Assembly (NCBI RefSeq): GCF_001998965.1
Contig: NZ_MLHJ01000036.1
Span: forward strand, 1-64,000
Reading direction: 5' to 3'
DNA length: 64,000 nt
Origin: Rodentibacter rarus
GTDB taxonomy: Bacteria; Pseudomonadota; Gammaproteobacteria; Enterobacterales; Pasteurellaceae
Under the pieces are notes generated by a model. That model saw only the letters and a list, made by a program, of their open reading frames with translations, had not been told where the DNA came from and ran no database searches. How positions within the stretch are numbered: position 1 is the stretch's first letter; each line of letters begins with the position of its first letter. The position numbers and the translations under genes were made by a program. Of this stretch, positions 18,185 through 27,352 are shown piece after piece.

Positions 18185-18988
18185 TTAGTTTTTGAAATCA
18201 ACGCCTAAGCAAGGGCGAATTTTGTTTAGTATTTCTTTTAATACCCGACTTGGGGCAGCAATGATATTTCCACTACGTAAATAGCCGTTGTTTCCTTCAA
18301 AATCACAAACGAGACCGCCGGCTTCACGTACGATTAAGTCACCTGCTGCACAATCCCACGCTTTTGTGCCCATTTCAAAATAACCGTCCACACGGCTTGC
18401 TGCCACATAACATAAATCTAATGCGGCAGACCCTGTGCGGCGGAAATCTGCAACATTTTCAATTAATGCATTCATTATGGCAAATTGGGTTGGCATAAGT
18501 TTGGGTTGTTTGAATGGGAAACCGGTGGCAAGAATGGTGCCTTGAAGTTCACGTTTTGCCTCGACCCGTAAGCGCACTTCATTTAATTTTGCGCCTTCAC
18601 CACGCACGGCAGTGAATAATTCATTACGGATAGGATCATAAACGACGCCCACTTCGGTGCGGTTTTTCACACGAATGGCGATGGAGACAGAAAAGTGTGG
18701 CAGACCGTTCATAAAATTGCGGGTTCCATCGAGCGGATCGATAATCCATTGTATATCGCTTTCTTTCCCTTCAATGGCGCCGGTTTCTTCCGTGATAATT
18801 GTGTGTTCAGGGTAAGATTTCCGAATAATTTCAATAATTTCTGTTTCAGCGAGTTTGTCTACGCTGGTCACATAATCGTTAATGCCTTTTTGCGTTGTTT
18901 CGATAGTATCACGGCGTTCGTAATTTTTAGCAATGACATTGCCCGCTCTTCGTGCCGCACGAATGGCGATATTTAACATTGGATTCAT
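18185..18988 (-). CDS. suhB: Inositol monophosphatase SuhB
   Basis: Mg2+-dependent, Li+-sensitive inositol-1-phosphatase family; in E. coli SuhB also joins the rRNA antitermination complex. The 267-residue length is typical. The metal-site motifs are EETGA (about 67-71), WIIDPLDGTRNF (about 81-92) and WDCAAGDLI near 215. It is monocistronic and divergent from the com pseudopilin operon, with an intergenic region of about 200 bp that holds a competence site for the other strand. Confidence 0.96.
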   Translation of the reverse strand: MNPMLNIAIRAARRAGNVIAKNYERRDTIETTQKGINDYVTSVDKLAETEIIEIIRKSYPEHTIITEETGAIEGKESDIQWIIDPLDGTRNFMNGLPHFSVSIAIRVKNRTEVGVVYDPIRNELFTAVRGEGAKLNEVRLRVEAKRELQGTILATGFPFKQPKLMPTQFAIMNALIENVADFRRTGSAALDLCYVAASRVDGYFEMGTKAWDCAAGDLIVREAGGLVCDFEGNNGYLRSGNIIAAPSRVLKEILNKIRPCLGVDFKN

Positions 18989-19102
18989 AATTCCACCAGA
19001 TTTTAAAGAACCAAAAAAAATTTCCGCGTCATTATAACGGCATTTGTAAAAATAACCAGCTGAAAATCATAAAACAATATTTTTTCCTTATCTTTTTGTG
19101 GC

Positions 19103-19124
19103 TTTTGCGATCAGAATCGAAAAA
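19103..19124 (+). promoter_or_regulatory. CRP-S (competence, Sxy-dependent) site upstream of comN
   Basis: TTTTGCGATCAGAATCGAAA fits the non-canonical CRP-S consensus (TGCGA, 6-base spacer, TCG-A), which needs both CRP and Sxy/TfoX. It is centred about 78 bases before comN, as expected for the H. influenzae competence regulon. Confidence 0.85.
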
Positions 19125-19190
19125 ATGATTCATTACTGTTGTATTTGTGAGAAAAGCCATTAAAGTGCGGTCGGAATTGAGGAAAATTTT

Positions 19191-19706
19191 ATGCGAAAAG
19201 GTGCGACATTGGTGGAATTATTAATTGGTTTGGCGATTATCAGTATTGCATTGAGTTTTACTGTTCCCCTCTGGAAAACGGATAATCCCAAGAAAATTTT
19301 AGCGAAAGAGCAGCATCGTCTTTACTTATTTTTGCGACAAATTCAGGGGCGGGCGGAAAATTCTTCCGAGATTTGGTTTATTTTGGCAAACCGTCATCCC
19401 ACCACGAAACGTTGGTGTATGACGGCTCAAGTGAAAAATAATAAACTTTGTGATTGTTTGAATCCGACAGCTTGTCCCAAAGAAGTTTATGCCCACTTTT
19501 ATTACCCCTATTTTGCGGAGAAAACCACGCTCATCAGTCCAAAAATTTATCCCGTGGAAGTGGCACGTTTTAATGGCATACGCAATACCGTTGATTCCAA
19601 CTGTTTTTTATTACAATCGGGAGATGAACGTACCCTATTTTCCTTTTTTAATGTGGGCAGTTTGAAATTGAAACCGAATCAATCCCCCAGTGCTTGTACG
19701 AGATAA
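19191..19706 (+). CDS. comN: Competence minor pseudopilin ComN
   Basis: Type IV pilin-like protein of the DNA uptake machine. The prepilin leader is MRKG followed by ATLVELLIGLAII, with cleavage after Gly4 and the conserved Glu five residues on. The 171-residue body has Cys pairs (CDCLNPTAC). It is first of four overlapping or adjacent pseudopilin genes controlled by an upstream CRP-S site, as in H. influenzae HI0938-HI0941. Minor pseudopilins prime pilus assembly in the periplasm. An uptake signal lies in its leader (19164). Confidence 0.9.
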   Translation: MRKGATLVELLIGLAIISIALSFTVPLWKTDNPKKILAKEQHRLYLFLRQIQGRAENSSEIWFILANRHPTTKRWCMTAQVKNNKLCDCLNPTACPKEVYAHFYYPYFAEKTTLISPKIYPVEVARFNGIRNTVDSNCFLLQSGDERTLFSFFNVGSLKLKPNQSPSACTR

Positions 19707-19710
19707 TAGG

Positions 19711-20415
19711 ATGAAAAAAGGGCAAACACTATTGGCGTTAATGATTTCATTAGCCATTTCGTCCGCACTTTTGTTGGTGGTGTCACGGTTTTACACCAAT
19801 ATACAGGTTCAGAATCGACAGATGTTGTTGAGATTGAAACTTCAGGCTGAGTTGCAACGAACGATTCAGCTTATCGGTAAAGATCTTCGCCGTGCAGGGT
19901 TTCGGGCATTAAATAATAAGTTGATTGAAAGCAATGTCAGTTTGTTTGAGTTAGACGAAAAAGGTTTGGCGCTGTTTATTTCTCAAGCAAATAATGCACC
20001 GAAAAATAGTTGTGCTTTATTTTTTTACGATCTCAATGCAAACGGATGTATCGGTGAAAAATTCACGAAAAATACTTGTTTAAATGGAGGGCAAAATGTG
20101 GCAAAAGGCATAGAAAAAGAGTTTTTCGGCTATAAATTGAATAACAAAATGATTGAAACGAAACAAACTTATAAAAGTGCAATTAATGCTAAGTGTCAAT
20201 CAACTGAATGTCAAAAAGCACTTCAACAAACTGCTTGTAATGCCGGGGGCGGTTGGACGGATTTACTGGATGAAAATGAATATGAAATTACCCATTTGCA
20301 ATTTCATTTGGTCGCAGAAGGGAAGGGGGTTGAAATTCAGCTTGCCGGCAGTTTAAAAAGCCATCCGGCTATTCAATATGAAACCGCTATGGTGGTGGCA
20401 TTGTGGAATCAATGA
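19711..20415 (+). CDS. comO: Competence minor pseudopilin ComO
   Basis: A 234-residue pilin-like protein with leader MKKG followed by QTLLALMISLAISS, which lacks the usual Glu5. Start is set at 19711, 4 bases after the comN stop with TAATAGG upstream, because translation from 19690 would place seven extra residues before the prepilin leader. A Cys-rich middle (CALFFYDLNANGC, CNAGGGW) is compatible with disulfides in the periplasmic domain. It is the ppdB/HI0939 counterpart in the com operon. Confidence 0.88.
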   Translation: MKKGQTLLALMISLAISSALLLVVSRFYTNIQVQNRQMLLRLKLQAELQRTIQLIGKDLRRAGFRALNNKLIESNVSLFELDEKGLALFISQANNAPKNSCALFFYDLNANGCIGEKFTKNTCLNGGQNVAKGIEKEFFGYKLNNKMIETKQTYKSAINAKCQSTECQKALQQTACNAGGGWTDLLDENEYEITHLQFHLVAEGKGVEIQLAGSLKSHPAIQYETAMVVALWNQ

Positions 20416-21104
20416 TGTTGCACGAGGGAAGAAAGGGCGCAGTAACACTGACTATTTTGATCTTTCTTTCAGGTTTGCTCACAGTGATGTTGCTTTTTGA
20501 TGATAGTACCCTGAGTTTTTTTCGTGCACAGCAAATGCAGCGTAAAAATTATGTGGAACGAACATTAGCTTTACAAAAAATAATGTCGCAAGAGCAACAA
20601 AACGCTTGTTTATCATTGCCTTTGGATAATTCGGATCATGTTCGGCAGGTTTCTATAAATATGGAAGACGCAGAAGATGCCATTCAGTATTCAATCTGGT
20701 GTCAGCGTACTACGATATTTAAAAAATCACCAACGAAAGGTGATAATCAAGGCTTGTTGGTAAATTTTATTCACTTAGAAAATCTTGATGAATTTCGACC
20801 GCACTTTTCAATGCCACCTTATCCTTTAATCACGAATAAAACGCCACAGCTATATTGGTTTCAAGGGAGGCAAACCGAATGGGAAGTGAACGGCACTGTA
20901 CAAGGCATTTTGGTCGCAGAAGGGGATTTAACCTTGCGTGGTAAAGGTCGGGTGAGTGGTGCGGTGATGACAGGTGGAAAGCTCGTATTAGAAGGCGTGA
21001 CCGTTACCTATAGCAAAAAGATCATTGAGTCCTTAGTGCAGCAATACAGTAAATGGCAATTAGCGGAGAAAAGTTGGAGTGATTTTAAAGCCTCAAGTGA
21101 ATAG
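20412..21104 (+). CDS. comP: Competence protein ComP (YgdB-like)
   Basis: Third gene of the pseudopilin operon, overlapping the comO stop by the 4-base ATGA arrangement; a GTG at 20403 is an alternative start. About 230 residues, with a prepilin-like leader (HEGRKG, then AVTLTILIFLSGLL). The rest has no enzymatic motif. The C-terminal part (VQGILVAEGDLTLRGKGR) looks like a short beta-solenoid as seen in DUF2509/YgdB-type proteins. It corresponds to HI0940. An uptake signal lies at 20798. Confidence 0.85.
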   Translation: MMLHEGRKGAVTLTILIFLSGLLTVMLLFDDSTLSFFRAQQMQRKNYVERTLALQKIMSQEQQNACLSLPLDNSDHVRQVSINMEDAEDAIQYSIWCQRTTIFKKSPTKGDNQGLLVNFIHLENLDEFRPHFSMPPYPLITNKTPQLYWFQGRQTEWEVNGTVQGILVAEGDLTLRGKGRVSGAVMTGGKLVLEGVTVTYSKKIIESLVQQYSKWQLAEKSWSDFKASSE

Positions 21105-21420
21105 GGGAATGTCGCTGACTTCAGTGATGTTTACGCTAATGGTGTTTAGCATATTGTTTCTTGTGTTTAATCGCTGGACAGCAAATCAACGCCAAAGTGC
21201 GGTGAAAGTTTATTATGATTTTCAAGCCTTACAGATTGCGGAAAATCAAGTTCAGCGGCAGTTTTTAGGTTTACCTTGTGAACAACAAGTGAAACAAAAT
21301 GGCACACAATTTCAAATACAATGTCAAAGTAATCAAGTGGTTATTCGCTCTCCGTTGGGGGAATTTTCACTGAAAAATGAACGGTATTATGTAGCAAATG
21401 CACAAAAACAGAAATTTTAA
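21079..21420 (+). CDS. comQ: Competence minor pseudopilin ComQ (PpdC-like)
   Basis: A 113-residue small pseudopilin ending the com operon. The frame opens with GTG at 21079. A GTG at 21097, overlapping the comP stop, would give the cleaner leader MNRG followed by MSLTSVMFTLMVFSILFL. The periplasmic part has two Cys (GLPCEQQ, IQCQS). In E. coli and H. influenzae recC follows this gene. Here the operon instead runs into dispersed repeats. Confidence 0.85.
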   Translation: MILKPQVNRGMSLTSVMFTLMVFSILFLVFNRWTANQRQSAVKVYYDFQALQIAENQVQRQFLGLPCEQQVKQNGTQFQIQCQSNQVVIRSPLGEFSLKNERYYVANAQKQKF

Positions 21421-21553
21421 CAGAACGTAGGGACACACTGCGTGTGTCCATTATAAAAATTAAATTATTTCAATAGGTTAAGATTCGGACACACGCAGTG
21501 TGTCCCTACAAGATAACAAAAAAGTAATGTTGTGCAACTGCTGCATAATACCG
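21418..21553. repeat. Dispersed hairpin repeats, copies B (inverted) and C (direct)
   Basis: Copy B (21418-21477) is the reverse complement of window bases 1-58 with few differences. Copy C (from about 21485) repeats CGGACACACGCAGTGTGTCC followed by CCTACA, and then a tail with TGTGCA..TGCTGCATAATACC like copy A. The two copies stand back to back just after comQ. The remaining gap to 21672 has no gene. Confidence 0.75.
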
Positions 21554-21672
21554 AAAATGAGTGAAGAAATAAGCCGGGGTAGTTTTGTCAATGTTGATAA
21601 TGTGTGAAATTTAATCCCTATTGACCGTTTAGAGGATTTTGTCCTCCTTTGGGGGAGAGGCTCAAAGTGCGG

Positions 21673-23814
21673 TTAATTTTTTCTGTATTTTTGGAATAGA
21701 TCATAAATTTGTGGCAAAAGTTGCATAATTAAATTTAATTGTTGAAACGGCAGAATAAATGCTTTGCTCTCAGAAATCTGGATCTCTGTTTGGAAAATGT
21801 CTTTTAGACTTAATTCAATGTTTTCATACAATTTTGCAAAGATCTCGGGTGAAAGTCTTTCTATATTTTCAAGGGTATAAATAATCTTTTTTGCAGTCGG
21901 ATAGAAACCCGATAAAAAACTTTTTGTTTGTTGCAGGTGGCGCATTTTGTATCGGTATGATCCAAGCGCAGAAATATAACTCAGTAGGGAATAGTTAATT
22001 TTTAGTAGATCAAACCCTTCCTGCAAATGAGCCTGATATTTCATCGGTTCGCTGTTCATATTTGAAATAATCGTGCTGAGTGACGCATTATATTCATGGG
22101 CATTGCGGCGGGCAATGCGATATTTTAAGTCATCGGTTTTGCCAAATTGGAGTTGTCCGATGATATGTAGCAAATATTGTGCATCACTTTGAATAGCAAG
22201 ACGGCTGACTTTATCCAATTGTAAATACTTCCAATCCGGCCATAAATAGGAAACGGCAAACCAAGCAATGGCGGCACCCAGTAGGGTATCAAGTAATCGG
22301 GGAAGAAGAGCCGCCTCCGTGCTGAATCCCATCACATCAAAACTTAATAAGACTTGAAGGGTAATGAAGAAGGTTGAAAAACTGTAATTATTACTCCGGA
22401 AGAAGAAAAAAAGTGTGCAGGTTAGTACAATTAAGCCCAGTTTTAATTCGAGAGTCGGGTTTAAATAAGGGAGTAGAGAACCAACGAGCACGCCTAAAAT
22501 TGTCCCAATAATACGCTGGCGTAAGCGTGCTTTGGTCGCAGAATAATTGGGTTGGCAAACAAAAATGGCGGTAAGAAGAATCCAATAGCCGAGATTAAAT
22601 TGGAAAAAATCTACGATGGTACAGCAGAGGAAAACGACAATTGATAGGCGCACAGCGTGGCGGAATAATTGCGATTCAAAGGTGAAGTGTCCGACAATGG
22701 TTGAAAACATATTTTTCAACCCGGTTACCTGGGTCGTATGAATTTGTGCGAGTGCTTCGCCCGTATTTGATTCTTGTTCTAACTGGTTCAATTGTAGGTT
22801 GATATTCTGTAAATTATCAAGCAAACCTTGAATATCAACAATGACATTTTCATTATCAAGATGTTCGTGACGATAAAGTTCAAAAGATTGTAGCGTGCCG
22901 GAGAGGGCTTTTTCTATGCGTTGATTATAATGATAGGGTTTATTGTGGCGTAAACTTTGTGCCACCTCTTGGCAGGCTTGGGCTTGTAACTCAATAAGTC
23001 GTTGAATGCGGAAAATCAAATCGGTATTTTTTAATTTTTCTGCGATTTGGTGATAGTCAAAATGGGTAGAGTTTGCGCGTTCGTGAATTTCTTGAGCCGA
23101 GAAGTAATAACGCACCATTTTTTGTGTTCGGGGGTGGCGGTGTTGTCCCCGAATTCGATAAAAAAGTGCGGTGCGGGCAAGATTAAAAGCATTAACAACA
23201 TTGGCATTTTTCAATGCAAAATTGAGGTGTTTTTTCTCAATTTCTTCCAGTTCATCCGGATCGAAGAACATAGATTTTGCATCAAGATACTCACCTAAAG
23301 CGCAAAAGGCTTTGGCGACATTTTCTTGGACGGGACGATTGGGGAAAAAGAGATGGACGATGAGGGTGATAGAACTATAAAGTAACGTACCAAGTAAAAT
23401 CATCGTTGGATTAATAAACCAAGCGCCCTCGGTATTTGGGTTATAAGTCAGGGTTGTGTAAAGGGCAACGACAAGGGAGCCAAAGGCAATGGTGCTGTAG
23501 CGTTGTCCTACTGCGCCTATCATCGTGAAAATGAAAGTCAGCACGGTCATTAATGCGATATATTGAATGGGCTTGCCGATATTGATCTGAACAATAAAAG
23601 TGGAAACTGCAAAGGCGATTAAGGTATAAAAAATATTTTTTAAACGACCGGTTAAACGATTGTCGAGATCCACTAATCCACCCGCAATAATCCCTAAAAT
23701 TAACGGCATAGATTGGCTGGAAATATTAAAGAACCAAATACTCAAGGCAGCGAGGTTGACTGCGATAAATATTGGAATCGCAGCAATTACTTTTGCATTT
23801 AACCAGTTATTCAT
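21673..23814 (-). CDS. yccS: YccS-family inner-membrane protein (FUSC/aromatic acid exporter-like)
   Basis: A 713-residue integral membrane protein of the YccS/YhfK family. An N-terminal block of about six membrane helices (about 8-165) precedes a long helical cytoplasmic domain (170-385). A second helix block (about 390-520; LRQRIIGTILGVLVGSLLPYL is the FUSC-type signature region) and a cytoplasmic tail follow. The transport substrate is not established for the family. It is preceded by a YccT-like gene, and the yccS/yccT/acylphosphatase grouping resembles the E. coli yccS-yccX region. Confidence 0.9.
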   Translation of the reverse strand: MNNWLNAKVIAAIPIFIAVNLAALSIWFFNISSQSMPLILGIIAGGLVDLDNRLTGRLKNIFYTLIAFAVSTFIVQINIGKPIQYIALMTVLTFIFTMIGAVGQRYSTIAFGSLVVALYTTLTYNPNTEGAWFINPTMILLGTLLYSSITLIVHLFFPNRPVQENVAKAFCALGEYLDAKSMFFDPDELEEIEKKHLNFALKNANVVNAFNLARTALFYRIRGQHRHPRTQKMVRYYFSAQEIHERANSTHFDYHQIAEKLKNTDLIFRIQRLIELQAQACQEVAQSLRHNKPYHYNQRIEKALSGTLQSFELYRHEHLDNENVIVDIQGLLDNLQNINLQLNQLEQESNTGEALAQIHTTQVTGLKNMFSTIVGHFTFESQLFRHAVRLSIVVFLCCTIVDFFQFNLGYWILLTAIFVCQPNYSATKARLRQRIIGTILGVLVGSLLPYLNPTLELKLGLIVLTCTLFFFFRSNNYSFSTFFITLQVLLSFDVMGFSTEAALLPRLLDTLLGAAIAWFAVSYLWPDWKYLQLDKVSRLAIQSDAQYLLHIIGQLQFGKTDDLKYRIARRNAHEYNASLSTIISNMNSEPMKYQAHLQEGFDLLKINYSLLSYISALGSYRYKMRHLQQTKSFLSGFYPTAKKIIYTLENIERLSPEIFAKLYENIELSLKDIFQTEIQISESKAFILPFQQLNLIMQLLPQIYDLFQKYRKN

Positions 23815-23836
23815 TTTTATCTCTTGCTAAAAAGAG

Positions 23837-23866
23837 AAAAGTGAGCTTATTGCTCACTTTTCATAT
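23837..23866 (-). terminator. Terminator of the YccT-like gene
   Basis: AAAAGTGAGC (23837-23846) pairs perfectly with GCTCACTTTT (23852-23861) across TTATT, with T-rich sequence on the minus-strand side. It separates the gene at 23879 from yccS. Confidence 0.8.
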
Positions 23867-23878
23867 AAAGAGCGGCCA

Positions 23879-24553
23879 TTATTTGTAGGATTTTGCCCAG
23901 TTTAAGAAACGGGTCTGAGTTTCTTTATCTGCTTGTTGGAACCAATATTGCAATTGCTGTTCAGCTACATTTTTGCCTTGAACGACAATTTGCCCTTTGT
24001 TTGCTTTGCTGTTTGTTGCTGGCGCAACAGCCACCATCGGGGTAGCCGGCATTGTTGAAGAGGCAAATGCAGGAACAGCGGCTGCCGCACCGGAAACATT
24101 ATAATCTGCGAGATCATTGACAACATTGGCAGAAGGGAATAATCCTTCCTGTTTTAAAACATCTATTTTTGCAGGAATTTCTTTGCCGCTTGTTGTTTTC
24201 ACGCTAATAATCGGTGCAGCTTTGAATTTTTCTGCATCCGCTTTAGTGCGCAGGGTCGGGCTTGAAATGATAATATCTTCCTGAGAGCCTTGGAAGGTAA
24301 CAATAATAGGGCTGGATTCAAATAGCGATTGGTTGGAACCACCACCGATAATTTCACCAACGCGAACAACCACTTGGTGGGTATTGGTATCATTTATATT
24401 GAAAGAACGAGTTGCTTTTAAGAGTGATTTGCTTGCTTTTTGCCCATCAATGGCTAAGACATCTATATTTGATGAGCTGGAAACCGTCCCAGCAAAACTT
24501 ACTGTACTTGCGAATAATGTGATAATACCTAATGTAACCGCACATGATTTCAT
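23879..24553 (-). CDS. yccT: YccT/UPF0319 (DUF2057) periplasmic protein
   Basis: A 224-residue secreted protein: cleavable signal peptide MKSCAVTLGIITLFASTVSFA, then a DUF2057-type domain (NIDVLAIDGQKA, HQVVVRVGEI, SSPIIVTFQG). An Ala/Pro linker (about 150-180) leads to a helical end QQADKETQTRFLNWAKSY. E. coli YccT (CsgI) inhibits curli assembly in the periplasm. No curli genes are visible here, so the role in this organism is open. Confidence 0.85.
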   Translation of the reverse strand: MKSCAVTLGIITLFASTVSFAGTVSSSSNIDVLAIDGQKASKSLLKATRSFNINDTNTHQVVVRVGEIIGGGSNQSLFESSPIIVTFQGSQEDIIISSPTLRTKADAEKFKAAPIISVKTTSGKEIPAKIDVLKQEGLFPSANVVNDLADYNVSGAAAAVPAFASSTMPATPMVAVAPATNSKANKGQIVVQGKNVAEQQLQYWFQQADKETQTRFLNWAKSYK

Positions 24554-24809
24554 AATTACTCCTTCACTTGTAGATGAAATAAGAACATTGCTTATGCTAT
24601 GCTAATTTGCGCAAAATGAAAATAGCAAAGTGCGGTTAAAAATGAAAAAATTTTATATTATTTCAACCTATAGGCGATAAGGTTTTATTTTAAGTTGGTG
24701 AGGTTGAGTTTATAAAAAACGAGGCGTGACGATAAGCTAAATTAGCTTGGGGTTAATTGAACTTTGCTTGGGATAAAGCAGTTTATTTTAGATTTTAAGG
24801 AAGGGAAAA

Positions 24810-25079
24810 ATGACAAAACAATTTTTTATTTATGGACGTGTACAAGGCGTGGGGTTTCGCTATTTCACTTGGAAAGAAGCGGGAAAATTAGGGATAAAAG
24901 GGACGGTGAGAAATCGTGATGATGGCTCGGTGGAAGTTATTGCTCATGGGGATGACACCCAACTACGGGCATTTGACCAATGGTTAAGGCAAGGACCGAA
25001 AACGGCCAACGTTATACGTGTGGTAGTTAATGATCATAGGCAAATTACAGCTGAAAACTTTTCGATAATCCATCGTTAA
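24810..25079 (+). CDS. acyP: Acylphosphatase
   Basis: Hydrolyses acyl phosphates in the cytoplasm. The 89-residue protein has the full signature GRVQGVGFRYFTW, with the catalytic Arg in VGFR and an Asn in RNRDDGSVEV. The orthologue in E. coli is yccX. A ribosome site AAGGAAGG precedes the ATG. It is monocistronic and followed by an uptake signal. Confidence 0.95.
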   Translation: MTKQFFIYGRVQGVGFRYFTWKEAGKLGIKGTVRNRDDGSVEVIAHGDDTQLRAFDQWLRQGPKTANVIRVVVNDHRQITAENFSIIHR

Positions 25080-25162
25080 AATTAACCGCACTTTTAGAAA
25101 GGAAGGTTGATTTTTTGTAAAATGCCCTCACTTACGACATCTGAATTTTTGTAAGGACGACT

Positions 25163-25477
25163 ATGCGTAATCAAACTAAACTTCATCTTGAACAGCTTCA
25201 AGAAACCCTACAACGCTTAAATTTATGGCAGGCTATCCCCCCGGCACCGGAGGCATTTCTGAGTCAATCGCCTTTTTATTTAGATACTATGGAACCGCAA
25301 GAATGGTTGCAGTGGGTGTTTATTCCGCGTATGCATGCATTACTAGACAGTCATTCCCCCTTACCAAATCAGATTGCGATTTCTCCCTATATTGAAGAGG
25401 CCTTGAAAGAATTTGATGATCTTGATCTCTTGCTTAAACCCTTAGTGGCGCTAGAAGAATTATTACAGAATCAATGA
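25163..25477 (+). CDS. yqcC: YqcC-family protein (DUF446)
   Basis: A 104-residue, all-helical small protein with the family pattern (QAIPPAPEAFLSQSPFYLDT, EWLQWVFIPRM). Its last codons overlap the truC ATG by 4 bases (ATGA). The yqcC-truC pair is conserved in gamma-proteobacteria, suggesting a role connected to the pseudouridine synthase, but the function is not known. Confidence 0.92.
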   Translation: MRNQTKLHLEQLQETLQRLNLWQAIPPAPEAFLSQSPFYLDTMEPQEWLQWVFIPRMHALLDSHSPLPNQIAISPYIEEALKEFDDLDLLLKPLVALEELLQNQ

Positions 25478-26199
25478 TACTCAATATTTTATATCAAGAT
25501 GAATGGTTGGTTGCCGTGAATAAACCGGCCGGGATGTTGGTGCATCGTAGCTGGCTGGATACGCACGAAACGCAATTTGTGATGCAAACATTACGAGATC
25601 AAATAGGGCTGCGTGTTTTTCCTATTCATCGTTTGGATCGTCCAACATCCGGTGTGTTATTGTTTGCGTTAAATAGTGAAATAGCCAATTTAATGTGCCG
25701 GCAATTTGAACAAAAAGAGGTGCAGAAATCCTATTTGGCCGTTGTCAGGGGCTATGTAGAGGGGGCGGCGAGGATTGATTATCCCTTGAAAGTTCAATAT
25801 GACAAAATTGCGGATAAATTTGTTCAGGAAGAGAAAGTGCCACAAGATGCAGTCACGGATTATATTGGTTTGAAAACCGTGGAAATGCCTTATTCGGCAG
25901 GGCGTTATTCAACTTCGCGCTATTCTTTGGTGCGTTTAATTCCTCATACCGGAAGGAAACATCAATTGCGCCGACATTGTAAACATATTTTTCATCCCAT
26001 TTTGGGGGATACCCAATATGGCGATTTACACCAAAATCGGGCATTGACAGAAAATACCGGCTGTAAGCGTTTATTACTGCATGCGGAACGGTTAAGTTTT
26101 ATACATCCTATTTCGCAGCAAAAGATCACGGTTTATGCACCATTAGATGAACAATGGCAAAATTTAATGAACATATTAGGATGGAAAGGTGATGTTTGA
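25474..26199 (+). CDS. truC: tRNA pseudouridine(65) synthase TruC
   Basis: Isomerises U65 in tRNA-Ile and tRNA-Asp to pseudouridine. A 241-residue RluA-family enzyme with the catalytic motif [14 protein letters not shown] (catalytic Asp at about residue 54) and the later [12 protein letters not shown]. It is translationally coupled to yqcC (4-base overlap), and yoaH starts inside its last codons. Confidence 0.96.
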   Translation: MILNILYQDEWLVAVNKPAGMLVHRSWLDTHETQFVMQTLRDQIGLRVFPIHRLDRPTSGVLLFALNSEIANLMCRQFEQKEVQKSYLAVVRGYVEGAARIDYPLKVQYDKIADKFVQEEKVPQDAVTDYIGLKTVEMPYSAGRYSTSRYSLVRLIPHTGRKHQLRRHCKHIFHPILGDTQYGDLHQNRALTENTGCKRLLLHAERLSFIHPISQQKITVYAPLDEQWQNLMNILGWKGDV

Positions 26200-26353
26200 T
26201 ATTCAATTAACACACGAAGAGCAGCAAAGAGCGGTTGAAAAGATTCAAGAATTAATGGCACAAGGGGTGAATAGCGGTGAAGCAATTCAAATTGTGGTAA
26301 GAGAATTACGTGAATTACATGAAAAATTAGCAGAAAATAAAAATATTTTGTGA
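26192..26353 (+). CDS. yoaH: YoaH-family small protein (UPF0181)
   Basis: A 53-residue protein beginning [19 protein letters not shown] and containing [15 protein letters not shown], the UPF0181 signature. It overlaps the truC stop by 8 bases with GGAAAGG as ribosome site inside truC. H. influenzae has the same truC/UPF0181/cspD grouping. The function of the family is unknown. Confidence 0.9.
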   Translation: MFDIQLTHEEQQRAVEKIQELMAQGVNSGEAIQIVVRELRELHEKLAENKNIL

Positions 26354-26485
26354 TCTATATAGCATTTTTTAATATTACTTGTTGCATAAAAAATCAAAAT
26401 ATTTAAACATAACGCCAATTGAGGTGATAAGGCATTAGTCTTATTTGATTTATGATTATATAGGCGAAGCCTAAAGAGGTCTATT

Positions 26486-26695
26486 ATGGAAATTGGTGTT
26501 GTTAAATGGTTCAATAATGCAAAGGGATTTGGTTTTATTTCCGCAGAAGGCGTGGAAGCTGATATCTTTGCCCATTACTCTGTGATTGAAATGGACGGTT
26601 ATCGTTCGCTAAAAGCGGGGCAAAAGGTGCAATTTGAAGTTATCCACGGTGATAAAGGATCTCACGCCACAAAGATTATTCCTGTCGTGGAATAA
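26486..26695 (+). CDS. cspD: Cold-shock-like protein CspD
   Basis: A 69-residue single OB-fold protein with both RNA-binding motifs (KGFGFI and DIFAHYS; the second deviates from VFVHFS as CspD does). In E. coli CspD inhibits replication in stationary phase. It sits after yoaH with its own leader and AAAGAGG ribosome site. A bidirectional terminator follows. Confidence 0.95.
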   Translation: MEIGVVKWFNNAKGFGFISAEGVEADIFAHYSVIEMDGYRSLKAGQKVQFEVIHGDKGSHATKIIPVVE

Positions 26696-26748
26696 AGAAG
26701 AGTGCGAATAAAGCAGCGTTCTTAAATTTTCTCTATTTAGTTTAATTT

Positions 26749-26777
26749 AAAAGACAAGCCTTACCACCTTGTCTTTT
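26749..26777. terminator. Bidirectional terminator between cspD and matP
   Basis: AAAAGACAAG and CTTGTCTTTT form a perfect 10-bp stem with a 9-base loop, with T-runs readable on both strands. It lies between two convergent genes. Confidence 0.85.
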
Positions 26778-26778
26778 A

Positions 26779-27225
26779 TTATTTTAATAAGTTTTTAAGG
26801 CTGTTTTTCATTGCCGACATTTGACTTTCATATAGCGCTTTGCTTTCTCGTTCATCAATCATATAGCTAATGGTTTCTGAAAGTGTCATATGCATTTTCC
26901 GTGAATATTTTGACAAGCGTAGCCAAACTGCATATTCCAAATCAATGGATTTCTTTTTTGTGGATTGTTTTTCTGCATTGAAAAAACGTTTTCGTCTTGC
27001 ACGAATCGCTTGATCCAGTTTAATTGGCAATGCGGGTGAGAGGTGTTGTCCGATCCAATTTTCAATCTTTTCCGGATAATTTTGGCTTTCAAGTAATATT
27101 GTGACAACAGATTCTTGCAAGCTTTTTTCTTCATAACGAGTGATATTTTCACCTTCTCGATATTTACGGATCAAATAGAGCCATTTCCAGTTGGCTTCTT
27201 GATTTTCTAGTTTTTGATATTTCAT
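26779..27225 (-). CDS. matP: Macrodomain Ter protein MatP
   Basis: DNA-binding protein that organises the terminus macrodomain through matS sites and interacts with the divisome via ZapB. The 148-residue protein has an N-terminal four-helix bundle (ENQEANWKWLYLIRKYREGE), a central ribbon-helix-helix (KKKSIDLEYAVWLRLSKYSRKMHMTLSETI) and a short coiled-coil tail. It is divergent from ycbZ, as in E. coli. Confidence 0.95.
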   Translation of the reverse strand: MKYQKLENQEANWKWLYLIRKYREGENITRYEEKSLQESVVTILLESQNYPEKIENWIGQHLSPALPIKLDQAIRARRKRFFNAEKQSTKKKSIDLEYAVWLRLSKYSRKMHMTLSETISYMIDERESKALYESQMSAMKNSLKNLLK

Positions 27226-27352
27226 AGCTATGGTTGCTTAGTGACGTGGTAACTCGGGTAATATACGTGTTTTATCACAAATTTTCCAGCTAATTTTACA
27301 ATGAATCTAAATATGCGATAATGCCACCAGTTTTACTAATGAGAATCCAACC

